DNA from: Saxidomus purpurata
Lineage: Eukaryota; Mollusca; Bivalvia; Venerida; Veneridae
Length of the DNA stretch: 64,000 nucleotides
Direction of reading: 5' to 3'
Assembly (NCBI GenBank): GCA_022818135.1
Contig: JAFMSR010000010.1
Coordinates: 11,645,556-11,709,555 of the forward strand
Of this stretch, positions 1-14,735 are shown piece after piece (position 1 is the stretch's first letter; every line of letters begins with the position of its first letter). Both the position numbers and the translations under genes were made by a program. Under the pieces are notes generated by a model. That model was not told where the DNA came from. It did no database searches and saw only the letters and a program-made list of their open reading frames with translations.

Positions 1-3000
1 ATCGTCTTCATCCCAATAATTAAGTTTTTATTGCATCCCGTTTACAGTTGCTTCTAATCACGAAGACTTAAACTATGATAAACGTCTTATGTAACATTTT
101 CTTGAACATTGTGTTATACATGCGTCGGCGTTGCAACGGCAAAATGTCGTTACTAATAAACTTGATTTTTGGTAAAAATGACATTTCAACATCAGTTGTT
201 TTGCAAAGGTAAAGATACACATTTTGTTTCAAAATATCAGAGTTCTGCACGTTTTGCATTCATCTTCTGGATATACATCATGTGATTCTGCCAGAACCTC
301 CTTTATTTTAGGAACAAAATATTGTATATCATCTTGTGATACAACTGTTTTGGTCCTAAAATTAAATATTGAAAAAATTGAACTCACAAAATATACATCA
401 TTTTGGAACATATTTTTGAATTTGATAAGACTTTGTGTTTAATGAAAGCAGGTACGAAAGTAATTCAGTAAAACACTTCACATCGATTCGAATTGAAAAG
501 TGTACGTTTCAGGCGGTGTGTTTCAATGTAGAGATCTCAATTTTTAATTCTAAACTTATGTAGCCATGGTTCATATTTCAGAATGTAAAGTTAACTCATA
601 AAAAGACAACACAAAACAAAGAAAACACTGCATCAAAGTAATTATTTTGTCGAAACCTCCAGTTTGTTACATTATATTGCTTACAATGGCGTAGATGTGC
701 GTGTTATTACTATTGCCATTCCTCGTCCTTCAAACTCAGCTAGGATTCTTAATAGCCACCACACCCTCTTTCTGCTATACAATGTACACATGTGTCTCCT
801 CCGATACTTCGGTATGTTCATTATATTGTCATTGCTATAGTTTGTCGTCTGTCTGTTGTGTATATTCCATACACCACAAAGAATGTCCGCTCTAAAATTT
901 AGGAACTAATAAGTTAGAATTTCATGATAACTTCGCACAAACCGTTCCCGTTAATATTCTATGCACAAATATCATTTATGTCTAATTACCATTTCCCGTC
1001 AGAAACATCACAAATACCTTATCAAATAACCCTTAACGTTTACTGATAACTTTAAGATTGTGTGTTTTGACAAAAATATTCCGTTAATCTCTACGAATTT
1101 CTGACATTGAGATAAGAATGTCTGACACTGAGAAATATTCTCTTACCATCACCATAATCTGATGAAAATTTGCAGCAAGTGTTTTTTTAATTATTCAAAC
1201 TGTTTAACAACAATGGCAGATAGCTTATAGATATCTTTTTACAAAATAATATACTGTTCAATATCAGTATCAGTGTTTTAACCTTTCTTAGTAAAAGGTC
1301 TGACCCTTTCAATCATACATATGATATACAGAGAACGAGAACTTGTTCAATTAATAATCTGTGTTTAGAAAACGTACTGCGTGCCTAATTCAGGATAAGG
1401 CCAACATAGACATGGCATCACTGCTCACACTTATTACGCTTACAACACCGTTTAAAATAAAGCTGCCGCAATATTGTATTATTTTGTTATTGGAAAAGTA
1501 AACCGCAGTGGTGTTAAAGTTCAGATTGCATAATGATAGACTTCAAGTTCGAAAATTGAAACGCAACTGAGGGGGGCCCAGTTTAATTCTCATTTTGAGA
1601 TTTTTATATTTATATAGCTAAAGACAATAATACATGGAGGGTTATCGGTATCTAGATTATTCTTGTACTTCGCATTTTTGTTTTAGAGATTGCCAAATTA
1701 TGTATGTGATACCGTCCGATCATTAAATGAGACTTTGGACACATAATGCGGCACTTTAGCATGACCGTGTGTACCCGAATGAAGCGTTGCTCATACACAT
1801 GTGAAGTGCATTGAAAATTAAGATATTGATAAAGCTTGACTACACTGAATACAATAATAAATAATGTACGGGTGGATATAATATTTCTGAATGTAACAAA
1901 TAAATAATATCCAGGGTTGAACCGCAACGAACCTGTGTAATTTCATTGACATTTTTAATGTTTTACAGCGCTAACGTGTCTGTTACAACAAAGATATAAC
2001 ATTTTAACAAGTAAACATAACCCGATTAACCTTGCTTATTAAACTGTTTTGTTATCTCAAGATTTCTAAACTAAGGGCTTAACAGAAACCAGCGTTTTGT
2101 CTGTATACAATCACATGCTTACAACTATATAATCAGGGCGGTTCAATCATTAATGCAACAAGACTTCACATTCTGCCACTCACAGATAAACAAGACATCA
2201 GGGGTTAAATGTCGTAATATCATTTATTGCAAACAATTTGACATAATGATCGTTAAATTAAATGAATTGCTTAGAATCTGGTAATCCTCACGAGATTACG
2301 TGTTTATACAACTGCAAGGACTGCATAATGGGTTGTAAATTCGACAAAAAATGATAGCGGTAATGAACCAGGTTTCGATTCCGTAGATTGGAAATTTTGG
2401 TGTCAAGCTTATTTCAATGATTTCATAAATAGCGATAGTCATTTATGCTTTGTGAGGGCCAGGAGAAGCCTATATGGAGATCAAACGTAATTAGGAACAA
2501 ATGACTTGACAGCTATTCGTGATATCGTAGAATTTTACTTACTTTGATATAAATACTTATCGAAAGAAAGCTAAAATTGAAAACAAAAACAATGTCAATA
2601 TCCTAACGTAACTGTTTAGCGCCGCTGATGAAATACAAGTGGTCACCTGAATTTAGACAGTGACGTTAACTTTTTTCACAAATCTATAATAAATCGATAC
2701 ATCTAATTTATAACAGTTATGTTTTGATACTGCCAGCCAGTCAGCAGAAGTACTGTCGTGGCGGAGGTTCACCCATTCTTCTCCCTAGCACGAACTGTGC
2801 ATGTTAGAATCCCGTCACAGCTATACTGTCGTTGCACGACTATGCTGCCACTACGCTATAGTTCTGAACTGATCGACAAAATATGATTATTTATTCTTGT
2901 CTGTGTATAAAATTGTAAACGAAAAGTGACGACACTGTCAAAATTCAACGGTAGCATATTACTGTAGTGTCCATAGTGTCTGTACATGTATGTTTAGTTT

Positions 3001-3533
3001 GATACAAAAAATTTGATAACCAGTGTGCATAGAAGCTCATTCATTCGCGCTTTTAAATAAAATTTAATGTTGTACCTTCATCATCTTTGTGGTACATTTT
3101 ATTAGTAGACATACCGGTATTTCCGCAATGTCTGGTTTATAATCGTTACAACATCCATCAAGACATAAACCTCTATTCCCGAAGTCAGATCCACCATTCA
3201 AACCATTAGAAATGTACTTTTTACCAATAATACACACCCTATCTATATTTCATATCATAGGAAACTAGATTATTTGTAAAATTGATCCAATAAACTGCAA
3301 TTTAAAGCAAATTTCATTCATTACTGTGGATTTCTAAATATAATTACCCGCACTAGCTTCCAAAATTAATGTGTGCTTAAAAATGAATTTGACTATTGTA
3401 CAGTCTGGCGGAACTGTAGGTGTGTTTGTACAACTTTAAGTCTCAATACTACGTATTAAGGAAAAGCTGATTACGGATTTCTTGTTCGGTATTCATTTTT
3501 CTTTTTATTTTAACAATACATATCACTTCAAAA
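1..3533. other. AT-rich intergenic sequence, no gene seen
   Basis: Only short chance ORFs are present. A locally GC-richer stretch at about 2730-2880 has no open frame or clear tRNA/SINE fold I can defend. Nothing else supportable was found. Confidence 0.5.
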
Positions 3534-4602
3534 ATACAAGAGCCATGGTAGACATGGCCATCCCCCATAGCTCTTTCTGTGACCAAGATATTTTTAAAGT
3601 GAGAGGAATGGATATAGTAAAGGTTCGAATTTAAAAAAAATAATTTGGCGGGGGATAATTAGGCAATGTAGAGCCATGGTTCTTAGGCAATAACTTCCCA
3701 TCATTGTGCTCTATCACTGTATGAAGTTTTGAGTATTGCCCTTCAATACTTTGGAGTTATGCTACGGACAAGATTATGCTTTGTATAAGATAAATAAACA
3801 AAGGGAGCCAATTAAAAAATACAACACAAAGTTATTGTTCTTGGGCACTGCACTTCCGTTGAGTGTCCTCTCTCATTATTTTCAATTTGAAGAAATGTCC
3901 TTCTGTACTTTTCCAGTTATGCTCAAGACAAGAAAATGTAATAACATTTAAAATTTGAAAATTAGGCAAGGTACAGTGATCCGTCTTTAATACTACACTT
4001 TCCCTTATTGTGCTCTATAATTGTATAATTTTCAAATAATACCCTTCAGTACTTTTGAAGTTATGCTTCGGATAATAAAAATCAAGAATGTTACAAAGGG
4101 GGATATTAAAACATAAGGCAAGGTAAAGTTACGGTTCTTAGGCTCTGTACTTCCTCACTTATTGTGCTCTATCACTGTCATAAATTTCAAGTGATTCCAT
4201 TCAGTACTTTCGGAGTCATGCTCCGAACAAGAAATATAAAAAATGTTAACAAAGGGGGTAATCAAAAAATTGCACAAAATAGAGTTATGGTTCTTGATCA
4301 CTACACTTACCCTCATAGTGTTATTTAGTTTCGAGTAATTTTCTTCAGTACTTTTAGAGCTATGCTCCGGACAAGAAAAATCAAGAATATGTAACAAAGA
4401 GGAATAATTAGAAAATAAGGCCAGGTAGATTTATGATTCTTGGGCACTGCACTTCCTCTTAATGTCCTTTGTTTGTGTTATAAGTTAAAACAAAGCGAAT
4501 ACTTCTGGAGTTATGTTCCGGACATAAAGTGTGACGGACGTACGGACGGACCCACGGGCGGAGCCCATTACCATATCTCCTCCGCCAAGGCAGGGGGATA
4601 AA
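3534..4602 (+). mobile_element. Pearl-like (Helentron-type non-autonomous) element, copy 1
   Basis: It begins with ACAAGAG followed by a small hairpin (GCCATGGTAGACATGGC). A core of about six ~150-bp tandem units follows; each has 'ttcttgggcactgcacttcc'-like and 'tatgctccggacaag'-like blocks. A GACGGACG microsatellite at 4532-4560 comes next, then an end rich in CCTCCGCC/GGGGGATAA. The same order of parts is seen at 18.9 kb. Hairpin ends, core tandem repeats and an ACGG microsatellite define bivalve pearl elements, thought to be non-autonomous Helentron relatives. No coding capacity. Confidence 0.65.
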
Positions 4603-7600
4603 AAAGTAGGAATGCAATATACGTTACCAATAGAAAGTTAACATTCTAAGCTAACTTACATGGCCATACGCTGGTGAGGAAATGTTTCAAATGTGTAACA
4701 AACCTACCTGTATCCATGACTTAGTTTTTTATGTACCGTTACTCAAATGTCAGATCTTAACGTATTCCAAATGCACGACTTGATGAAATGGACTGTTTAG
4801 CTGGATAACGCATTGTTCATTAATGAACAAATCAATATTTACTATTTCTGTTAGTGCCAATATTATATGAGAACAGCCCTATTCGCGAAGGAGTGGTCGC
4901 AATTTCAATTAGAAAGCAATTTATTTGTAACAATTTCTTTCCACTTCCCAACAGATTTCAATTTTGAGACCTCCAATACCGTATTAAGTGATAATATTCC
5001 GCCGGGGCAGTGAATTATCAAGTCAGCATTCTCTCATATCACAGATTCATTGCAAATTAAAGCAGGTAATCTGTAACTATACCTGTTTAAAACTGATTGT
5101 ATGCTCCCTTGATTGAAATTTAAGCACCGCTGATACGATGATTTCCGACGGCTATTCTTACATGGGAGATACTTTAGCAGAAAATTGATATAAATTGATT
5201 CATAAATCAAATTTGGTTTTTTAACATATTAATTGGACTTTCGCTTCTCGACCGCTTTTGAGAGGGCAGCAAATCGTTGTTAATGAGTGTTGTCTGCCCT
5301 GTCTAGCTAAGTGTTTAAGGCGCCAACAACATCGGGACCACACGATCGTAATCTGCATGCGTAGGACATTGTTAGCAAATGAACACTACAACGTCAACCG
5401 CTAATAAATTCAATTAGAGATGGACGCTAAATCATAGTAGGTGCACGAATAACAACTTTGGTGTTTTGTGTTTTGTCCGAAAAGAACAAGCAATTGGCAG
5501 GTCAGAATCAGGATATATATTTATTGAAGAAACTGCAAGTGAGCGACCATTGGAGACAATTAAAACTCTTCAGGTAATTTAAACAAATTACAGTCAGTAA
5601 GTATAAATATCTTAATTTCTGGATTAGTTTTTAAATAGTAGAAAAAATGCTCAAAACTCTGATATTTTTAATATCCATTTACATTAACTTTTAACTGACA
5701 TTACTGATTTATTTACAAGTATTAAAAATGTCTTAGCGCTTTTCCTTGAAATTTTAAGAGAAAAAGAGAAATCTGAAGACACGCAAGAAACATTGATTAA
5801 AAATACAAGTAGAAGTGAATTATTCAAGTCGAGCAGCACTTTAGTTTAATTTGAAATTTAGAGATATCCATTAAAACGTCTGTGATTAAAGTGTTTATTC
5901 TGGAACATTCCGTATCATTTGATATACAGGATATAGAAACATTAATTATATTAACGAAATCGAATTGAAAACAGTACATAACATTTAACTGTCTTGTGGA
6001 GATTGGTACGTTCTGCAAAATTACCACATTTTACCTTTTTTCCTTTCTGTAAATGCTTCTCAAAAGGAAAGAATCTTTGATCAATTCTAATTGTAACAGG
6101 CGCAGCAGTATTTTATAAACGTGCGTTATCTAAATATTGCTATAAATTTGAATATTTCTTAAAACAAGAATGCAACAAGACATTTATGTCGTTTTCTTTG
6201 TAATATTACTTGCTGCAGGTTAATAATGAATATTATGTTTTGAGTCACAGTGTTTTTCCTATATTTTTGCAGTATCTCTTTTTTCTAAGTTCAAAATTTA
6301 CAATAATAATATATGATTATTATAGATACTTTATTTGAATAGAAGCCGGACATTTTGCTCGAAAGCTTAAAAGTTTTTACTGTATTTTATTGTACAATGT
6401 AAATTTACTTTTCTATATTTTCATATAATATTTAGCTTAAGTTTTATAAACAAAACTGAGTAAACAAGTAAACAAATCGCCATATATCAAGGTATAATGT
6501 ATATTTAATGTCTAAAGCACCTGGTCATCGCATAACGTAGACGGACTCATTTGATTCTGTTTTGTCATAACAACTGAATTTAAAAAGTGGGTTTTCATTT
6601 CAAAGGGAACGTTATTATTTTTAGAGAAATTTATAATCATATAAAGTAGAATACTGCTGTGCTTTTAAATTTACCGCGAACAGGTAAATTAATTTTCTGG
6701 ATCACTTCATTTGAATTTAGGAAAGATAATGCTACCGTTTTTTATATAGAACTGAAATAGATTCGTGTGGAAAATCATTACGAAATAAATATCAAGATAT
6801 GTATCGTTGATAAGATATTCTTACCAATGATGCATTTTATGCAGAATTGTATTTCTAACACGTAAACCATGCATAAAGATCAACAGACATACCCTACTTA
6901 TGTTTAAATGAATATATGCACCTGTTTGGGGTCAATCTAACAGTATAATACCAAACTTTTAATCAGAACCTATGAACCTTCTTACTGAATTGAATGAGTC
7001 TTTTAAAATTTATATTTTGAACTAGAATGAAATGCAGCACCATTAGGTTTATTTTCATTTCTATTTATCAGTGAGCAAAGTAACCCACTATAACTTATTT
7101 CTTATATGTTGTCAAAACACGTACTGAGTTTTCAGCATCGTACTTTATTAAAGTTCAGTATGGCATTTTTGAAGGGTTATGTAACTTTAAAAAAAACTAT
7201 TTACTGTTTTACAATGAAACATTTGGCGATTCAGGTACATAAGCATCTTGTTAAGATTTAAAAGGCTTCTTACAACACAGTAAAACGACGTTTCCTTATA
7301 CATATGACCGGTTAAATAATTACTTAGATTCATATACTAAATCTATATAAAACTGTTCAGTAATAAGCACATGCTTCTCCAGATGTTCCAATACGTTAAC
7401 GTATTTATTTCCCATTCAATAGTAGTTTCGTATTTCAAAGTAATTTTTAGATATTCCAAAAAATACATGTATGCATGTTATACTATAAAGGCATGTACAT
7501 TGAAGACAAAACGGCTCAAAACAATGGTGCTATATGATACCAGACGATTACACTGTCTCTACAGGCACAGTGCACGAAAATTGCTTGATAGGGTAAAAGT

Positions 7601-10600
7601 TATTTTTAAGATCGCGCTTAGATAAACCGGCATAAACTAAAATAATGGAGGCTAAGTTATCATCGTTAACCTGTACTTTAGCTTTGCATATAATCACTGA
7701 GTTGTGTTACATCATTAGATACGTCTCGTGAGCAAAACAGAGATTTATCTGAAAGAAATATTTGCTTAGATTACCGTGATTTGATAAGAATCTACAAAAA
7801 AAGAAGGAATGAAATCGAGACAACATTAGATGCATGAACTAAAGCACTGATAAGATGAGAATTGGATTGTCTGCTTTTTTGCAAGTAACCGCCGTCAGAC
7901 AAAGAAAATGTTTAGTTAATACGACCATGACTTTTCTTGATTGCGACGAAATCTTTAAGCTTTTGAATCAATCTATAATCGCCTTTGGATAACCATAACC
8001 GATGCCTTTTCCGGAAGCAGGGTCATGATTTTGTCTGAATTTGAGCTTCACACCACGAAACTTAACTATCTATACCGTTATCTAGAATCATGTGGAATTA
8101 TGACGTCGCCTGTAAGTTGTTTCTGAAACATTTGTTAGCGTAAGTATCGATATGAATTTGAATTGCATAGTCAAGATTGTTACGCCCTCTTCAAATCCCT
8201 GTCTACATTGTGTAATTATAAATAATCGTGTAATTTGTTCAACGTTGGAAATAGCCTTGGTAGTAGTTTTGATTTATGCAGTTCTCCTTTCACATGAACA
8301 CTTCGGTAAACGTACTGCCTTTTGTAAAATAATGGTGATTTTTACACACTTCTCAAAGCGTCATTCAGTTTGGCGTGTCGTAATTTATTTCCGGCTTGTC
8401 TTAGTATATTTCATTCTAGTTGTAAGTTATTTCGATTCCGGCTTGTCATGATTTGAAATTTCCATATGAAAAGAAGGAACGTAATTTGTTTACGCTAACG
8501 GTTTATTTATTCATTCATAATTACCAGAAGTTTCCGGTTTTGTAAGACTTTATCGGCTAATAAAAAGACAACTTCCTTATATAATATTTCCTGTGGTTAA
8601 TTTTTTTCAATGGTTAAATATTTATAGGTCGTGTATATAAGATAGGTCAGAGCTAAATGTTTACACTTAAGTGAGTGAAGACAAATAAAAAAATATCACT
8701 GGCACAAAACCTAAGGTGCGATTGTTCTTATTTGACATTATAAGTGTATGGCCTAAATAAAGTTCTTGTTTATTATATTTGAACTTATGTCCTCAATGAA
8801 AAATTTAGAACCTTAACGAAATTGTATATTAAGTAACCATTCATAGACGAAATCACACGTACTTCAGGAGAAAGAGATTAAACAGTATTGTAAACATACA
8901 AGGGAAAGACATGAAAAATAGTTTAAGAATACTTATCAACTACCTTAATCGACGAATCTCAGAAACTATTTACACCAAATGTATAAAAATATATGTACAA
9001 AATAAAAAATCCACCCTTCTGATTATTTAAATCTTAATTTGTATCTATCAATTACAGAAATTATATGGTAAAGCATATGTCTTATATTATCCATGTTAAA
9101 GTGCAGCGAATACTATGTGTAGTTTTGTGTGTGATTGTTCGCAACAAGGGATAAATTGTAAGTTATCTCTCTCCACCCCCACCCCCCCATTTATTGTAAC
9201 AGTTGTATTGAACTAAGTTGAAAATGTTAAAAACAATATTACTTTGCAAGTCGCAGAAATAAGACATTTTTATTGCTACTTTTAATTTCCATTTATTTAC
9301 TCGTTTAAAAATGTTACTTGAATGAATATACAAAACACACATCAAAAGATTAACAACCGACAAGAAAGCATTTTGTTACTCTCTGTGTCAGTAAAACATG
9401 CCTTGTAGCTTTAAACAAATTACCAACATATCTTTAGCATGCAAAGCCTGCAAATGAATAGTTGGATTGCATGATTTGTTAGGTGTCTCACAGACGGAAT
9501 TGAAACAAGAGCACGAATATTTAAAGTGATAGAAAGGGCTCGATTTGTAGAGCACTACAGAAACATGCAACGTTTTCACACTCGCTTACTTCAGAAATAC
9601 GCTACTTTCCAACAGTTTGAAACATCAAAGATATATTCTATTCAGATATAACATTGCCATTGTATCATAAATGATATTTAGAACGAAGAAATAAAAGTAA
9701 ACTTCGTATAGGCAACTCTATCAAAAACTTCAAATATGTCTTAACCCTTTTAATTATTTTAAAATAATTAATTAAACATTACAATTTATCTTATTATCAT
9801 CATATACGACACAGGTTCCTGTTGCAAAACGTATAACATTGTATAACATTGTGATGCAGACATGCAAGTTAGTTTCCTTACAAACGCATTTGTCTTTTGT
9901 ATTTTTTCGTGCGTTTACCTCCGGGACGACAGCATTGTTTTGCGCAGTAAAATGCTGCAAGATTGACGTGTTTTTGTCATGGATGCTGGTAAAACTTTTG
10001 CCTTTAACGTTTGGAAGTGAAAATAGCTCTTTGTTCTTAAAATATGTGATGTTTAGTACACATGTTAAGACTTGAATTAATAGATGTATTAAGAAAGATT
10101 GGGGTTGGAGGGGGTTAAGGAACTCAAGCTTATAAAATCACTTTTCCTTTGGTTGAAACTTTAAAAACATAATAACAAGGGTCAATTAATTTTTGTTGTA
10201 AGATATCTTTATTGTTCATTTTTTTAAAAATTTTAAAAAATTTTAAAAATTTTTTTTTTTTTTCCGCGAAACAAAACGATCCTACCTGACTCGGTCAAAA
10301 ATGACTTCAAATACATTGCATACGTCATTTAATTTAAGGCGATGTCAGACTCTGGAGATATGCGGTATTGATCTAAGTATCTTAAGTAAATAATATATAC
10401 TATATTACTATAAAACATATTGTGTATGTAAATATATGGACATATCATAACACATTTTAATTTCATGTACAAAATGGGCTTTAATCTTATGGTTCTATTT
10501 ACACCTATGTCTTTTTAAACGATAAGTGTTGACGAATTAATACGGCGTCATGAATATTGCAGAGAGGCGTTCTTTCTTACTTTGACTTCACTTTCTAAAC

Positions 10601-13600
10601 TTGATTGAGATATTTTCTAAGTGTACAAACACGAAAAACACTGTTAAAACGTTATGACATCTTTTGTCAGTGAAAGGAAATATTTCCTGAGTCATTATCA
10701 TCTTAAAGCTACAGAAAAATCAAGACGAACTAGGAAATTCAAAACCTGTTTTTGCGACAAATCGTTCAAATAGAAAAGAAATAAACGATTAAGATACCAA
10801 ATTAAAAATAAGAAACAGTAGAGTTACTTTTGTACAGACAAAAACAATTTCTTCAGGACATGTATAGAAATTACTTGCCAAAGGCTATTCGTCGATTTAG
10901 AGAAATTTTGTGAAACAAAATGCTTATAAACATAACTTCTCAGCCTTAGATTTATAACTTATTCGCAGTACATAAACGATCAATTACAGACATGGAAACG
11001 TCTATTGCCTTTTAATGCACAATATTTTATATTTAATATTTCCTAGCGCTTGACATTCGCCCTTGCCACGAGTACAAGCGGAAATATCTGCTAGAAAGAA
11101 TGCTTAGTCCAATTCAATATTTATGTTAATGGCACACTTACCGGTAATGCTCGATTAACGGTCCAAACCTCAATTTTGATTGGGTCAGAAAAGGCTTCTT
11201 ATTGAGTTACTTTTACTGTTGTTGTATTAAGTTAGCGAGAATCATATTTCCAGATTTTTTCTTGGGGATTAAATAAGAGCGTAAGATGTCATTACCGTCA
11301 GAGTTGTAGTGCTTTCAACATATCCACTATTTTCCTTTATTAGTGACAGTAGCCAAATTTGACTGCGCGTTTTCTTTTTTCAGTGTACAAATTTAATAAA
11401 AGATACCGTATATAAATCAGATTATAGTTAAGCAACTTAAACTATCTTTCCATAGTCAGTCGTAATAGGTGACAGCTTCCATATTTTGAGCGAAAGTTGC
11501 TCAAACTTATAGGAAGTACATGACTACGACATATAAAGTTTCAGTTGTCACAGCGTATAATTTAATTAAAACTTTATTTCATTATTTAAAGCATGCCAAG
11601 TGATTTTCCGTTCGTGCGTTCAATCACTGAGGGATTATATTCATCTGAACTACACACTCGGATATACCAACCGATATGTCAATCTACTTCCTAACTGAAA
11701 ACAACATGCTTTAAGCATGTGTAAGATGACTGCTTGCTTTATCTTTGTGATGATATTAAAACCTAAGGTTCTATAGAATTTTGTAGTATATTGACTCTAT
11801 CTTTGTTCGCATGCATAAAGAGTGTGTGAGAATAAGGACGTTCGTTGTATGCCTGGCTAAGTTAAGCGGACAAAACTTCGTTTGCTTTTTTATTTTACCA
11901 TACATATCATCAATTTTGATTTCTTTAATGTGATTTCTTTATGCTATGAATACCGCTGTCCGAATGGAACAGAAAGCTTCTTGTATTGAACGCTTCGTAA
12001 ATTTAAGCATGCTGTAAGAGATTCTAGATCATCTCTTTTTTGTACAGAGTTGTTTTCATAAATAAGATGCAGGTTTAAGCTGTAGTTGCCCCCTGGGAAA
12101 GAAAATGTCAAATATTACATTGTAAAGACACTAATTTTAATCTTTGTAATAGTCTCTAAAATTGCTTTCTCAATTCCAATTCGACAGATTACATTTCCTC
12201 CATGCAAATTTAACAAATTTTGTCAGAAGCTCTCCTAGTATGAAGGGAATTATTGCAGAACATTTGCAACATGTACAATTTTGTTTGAGCTGTTGTGATA
12301 CCTCGCAAATTTTATAAGACCTATTTTTCAAAACAAGTATTCTACTATAGAATGTTAAACAGTAGAAATGCCATTTTGCAGTTAAAACATTATTTTATTA
12401 GGAGCAATATTTGTACGTTCAAAACAGATGTAATGGCAAGAAACACATAAAAACAAGTTATATTAAGTTACTTTTATAATTGACATATAAAAATGAAAAA
12501 TTACGTAGTAGTGGATTTTGAGGGATTTTCAATTTATGACGAGGACGTACATATGCGTTGTCTGTCTGGTTTTACAAACTTTATTCAGAAGAATTTTATA
12601 CAAATATTTGTAATTTAGTTGTAGCTCTGATTACTTAAGATTTTACTCCTTAAAATAAGTACTTTGATGTATAGAAGTAATATTTTAAAATGAGGTCTGG
12701 AAAGTATCAGCAAATTGGACAAGCTTCCATGGTACCAATCAAATCAAGTCATTTTTAATGCAAATGGGAAGTAACTGCTGCCGGAGTTTGTCAAACTCCC
12801 GCAGCTGTTACATCCCTTTATTATGCATAACATCGTGCCAAAACGTAGAATGAAATTCTTGCGCATGCGGCTTGTTATTTATAATGAAATTACAATGTAA
12901 AGATGTAAGTTTAAAACCATCAAATTGGTGTACATTTTTGTTCTTAAAGGCAGATTAACAGGTATATGCGAAGCTGATTGAAATTCATTGATCTAGGTTT
13001 GTTAAATTTATTTTAACCTCACCGAACTATATAATTGTGTATGAATGATTGTAACTGTACTAAGGTGAAATCAAAAGTTTGCAAGATTCCGTAAGAAGGT
13101 GACAGTAATCACCATAAAATAACATTCTGAAATCACTTAAAAAGACTGTTTTATCATTAATACATAACATTTCTATTCAATTCTTTACAGAGCAATATGA
13201 ATATTTCTTATCGAAAGGGGTTATAATTCGCACCTTAACATATGAATCAGTGACTTATTTTAATAATACACTTACATGAGATTGAATTTAGAAATATTTT
13301 TATGCAAACAGACTTAAAAAGATAAATTATAAATGTAACATTTACTTCTAATTTACATAAAGGTCTTGAGGTAACGTGTGGTTTTACCAGATTATGTATG
13401 GACTTGCAACTGACTATTCGTACATTGTATATAAACTTTTAAGTTACTATTTCAGGGTTAATTTCAAAAATCAATAACCCAATCCGTACAGAGTCTGACG
13501 TGTTTGCCAGTAATGAATAATTCAAACGTAATTACATGTAGGGGGCACTTTTCATTAACAATGCTCTAAATCGTTGCTGCATTTACATTAATATTTTTAA

Positions 13601-14735
13601 TTAGCAATCAATTAAATAAACTCCCTTCAATTAAGAAATGACGGACATAAAAGACGGTTCGTTGCAGTTTTACTGCTGTTACCTGTGAATGTTTTACGAC
13701 ATAGAAACAAAGTTTTATTTAATGTCCTAGCTTTCGTCATATAATTATTCCTACAGCTTCCTCTGCGTTTCATTACATAATTGATTCTTTTTTATGTCCC
13801 GTTGAAATTTTTACCGGTATGATTGCAAAATTCGTTGACTTCTATTAGGCGTTTATAAAAGGTTGATTTACATTTCTAGTTGGAATATTCGTGTGAATTG
13901 TGGATTTGTAACTTGTTCGTATCCTCTGTAGTGAGTAATTTAAGCTATTACATTTCCGAGATTTAAATCTTTAAATTTTCTTAATTAAATTCCTGATGAT
14001 TATTGTTGAAAATTTCATTCATTTTTAGATACTTTCTTAAAATCACTGTTTTAAAATTGTATAATTTAGAACTAAAGCATTTCTTATCTTGAATAAGCCG
14101 ATTAATTGTTTTTAAAGCTGTTTTACTCCTAAAGAGAGTATGAATGTTGCTTATCTTAAACATACAGGCAAACAAGGTGCTTACTCCGCTAAAGTAAAAT
14201 TGAAAATCAAAACACAAATCGACTTTATTCATTAAGGCAGATTTTCTGTCTGTTGACCAAGAATTTCCTTTTATTAAAATTGAATTTTCATCTTTATTGA
14301 TTAGTTAATTTATCATTGTGCTTATTTAAATGCCTAGGCTGTGTATGATAACTGGCGATTAATTTTGATAAAAAAACAGTCTTGTCTTCCTGTTGCGGTG
14401 TGAGAGATAATGTCTAGATCTACTTATCTCTTTAACACCCTAATAATATGACTATATTTGAAATAACATTATAAACAATTATCAACACTATTGTATCTTA
14501 TTTGTATGCTCTACAGATACGTAAAATGCTGACTTCGAAAGAACAAAATTAAACAGTTGACTTTAGGATATGATAAGTAGAAATATGTTTCAATATATAA
14601 TGTCGCAAAATCATTCGAAAATATAGCTGTTTCAAGTAGGCCTGAATTAGGCAGGAATTTATTTCAATAGGCAAACTGATGTCATTTTGGTAAGACAATT
14701 ATGTATGATATCAAAAGTTTATTAATAAATGTTTT
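4603..14735. other. AT-rich intergenic sequence, no gene seen
   Basis: About 10 kb with only chance-length ORFs. Small items: a 16-bp palindrome (TGTTCATTAATGAACA near 4815), a C-rich run at 9174-9188, an A/T low-complexity block at 10219-10263, and the hairpin at 12764-12817 listed separately. An open stretch at about 7958-8124 ends at a GTAAGT but has no defensible start or partner. Confidence 0.45.
12764..12817. repeat. Foldback hairpin
   Basis: GTAACTGCTGCCGGAGTTTG faces CAAACTCCCGCAGCTGTTAC with one spare base, and the pairing continues outward as GGGAA/ATCCC with one mismatch. The arms are about 25 bp and the loop is nearly absent. It is far more GC-rich than its flanks. It could be a small foldback element or cruciform-forming site. 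Confidence 0.6.

Noticed and set aside
2730..2880. GC-richer stretch thought to be a tRNA-derived SINE
   Set aside because: No complete A and B boxes, no tail, no target duplication.
4155..4397. 80-codon minus-strand frame
   Set aside because: It is a shadow of the pearl-like core tandem repeats.
5431..5577. Possible exon with CAG/GTAATT donor
   Set aside because: Two frames are equally open and there is no recognisable protein or upstream exon.
7958..8124. Frame ending near a GTAAGT donor
   Set aside because: No upstream acceptor of quality and no partner exon; length is expected by chance in this base composition.
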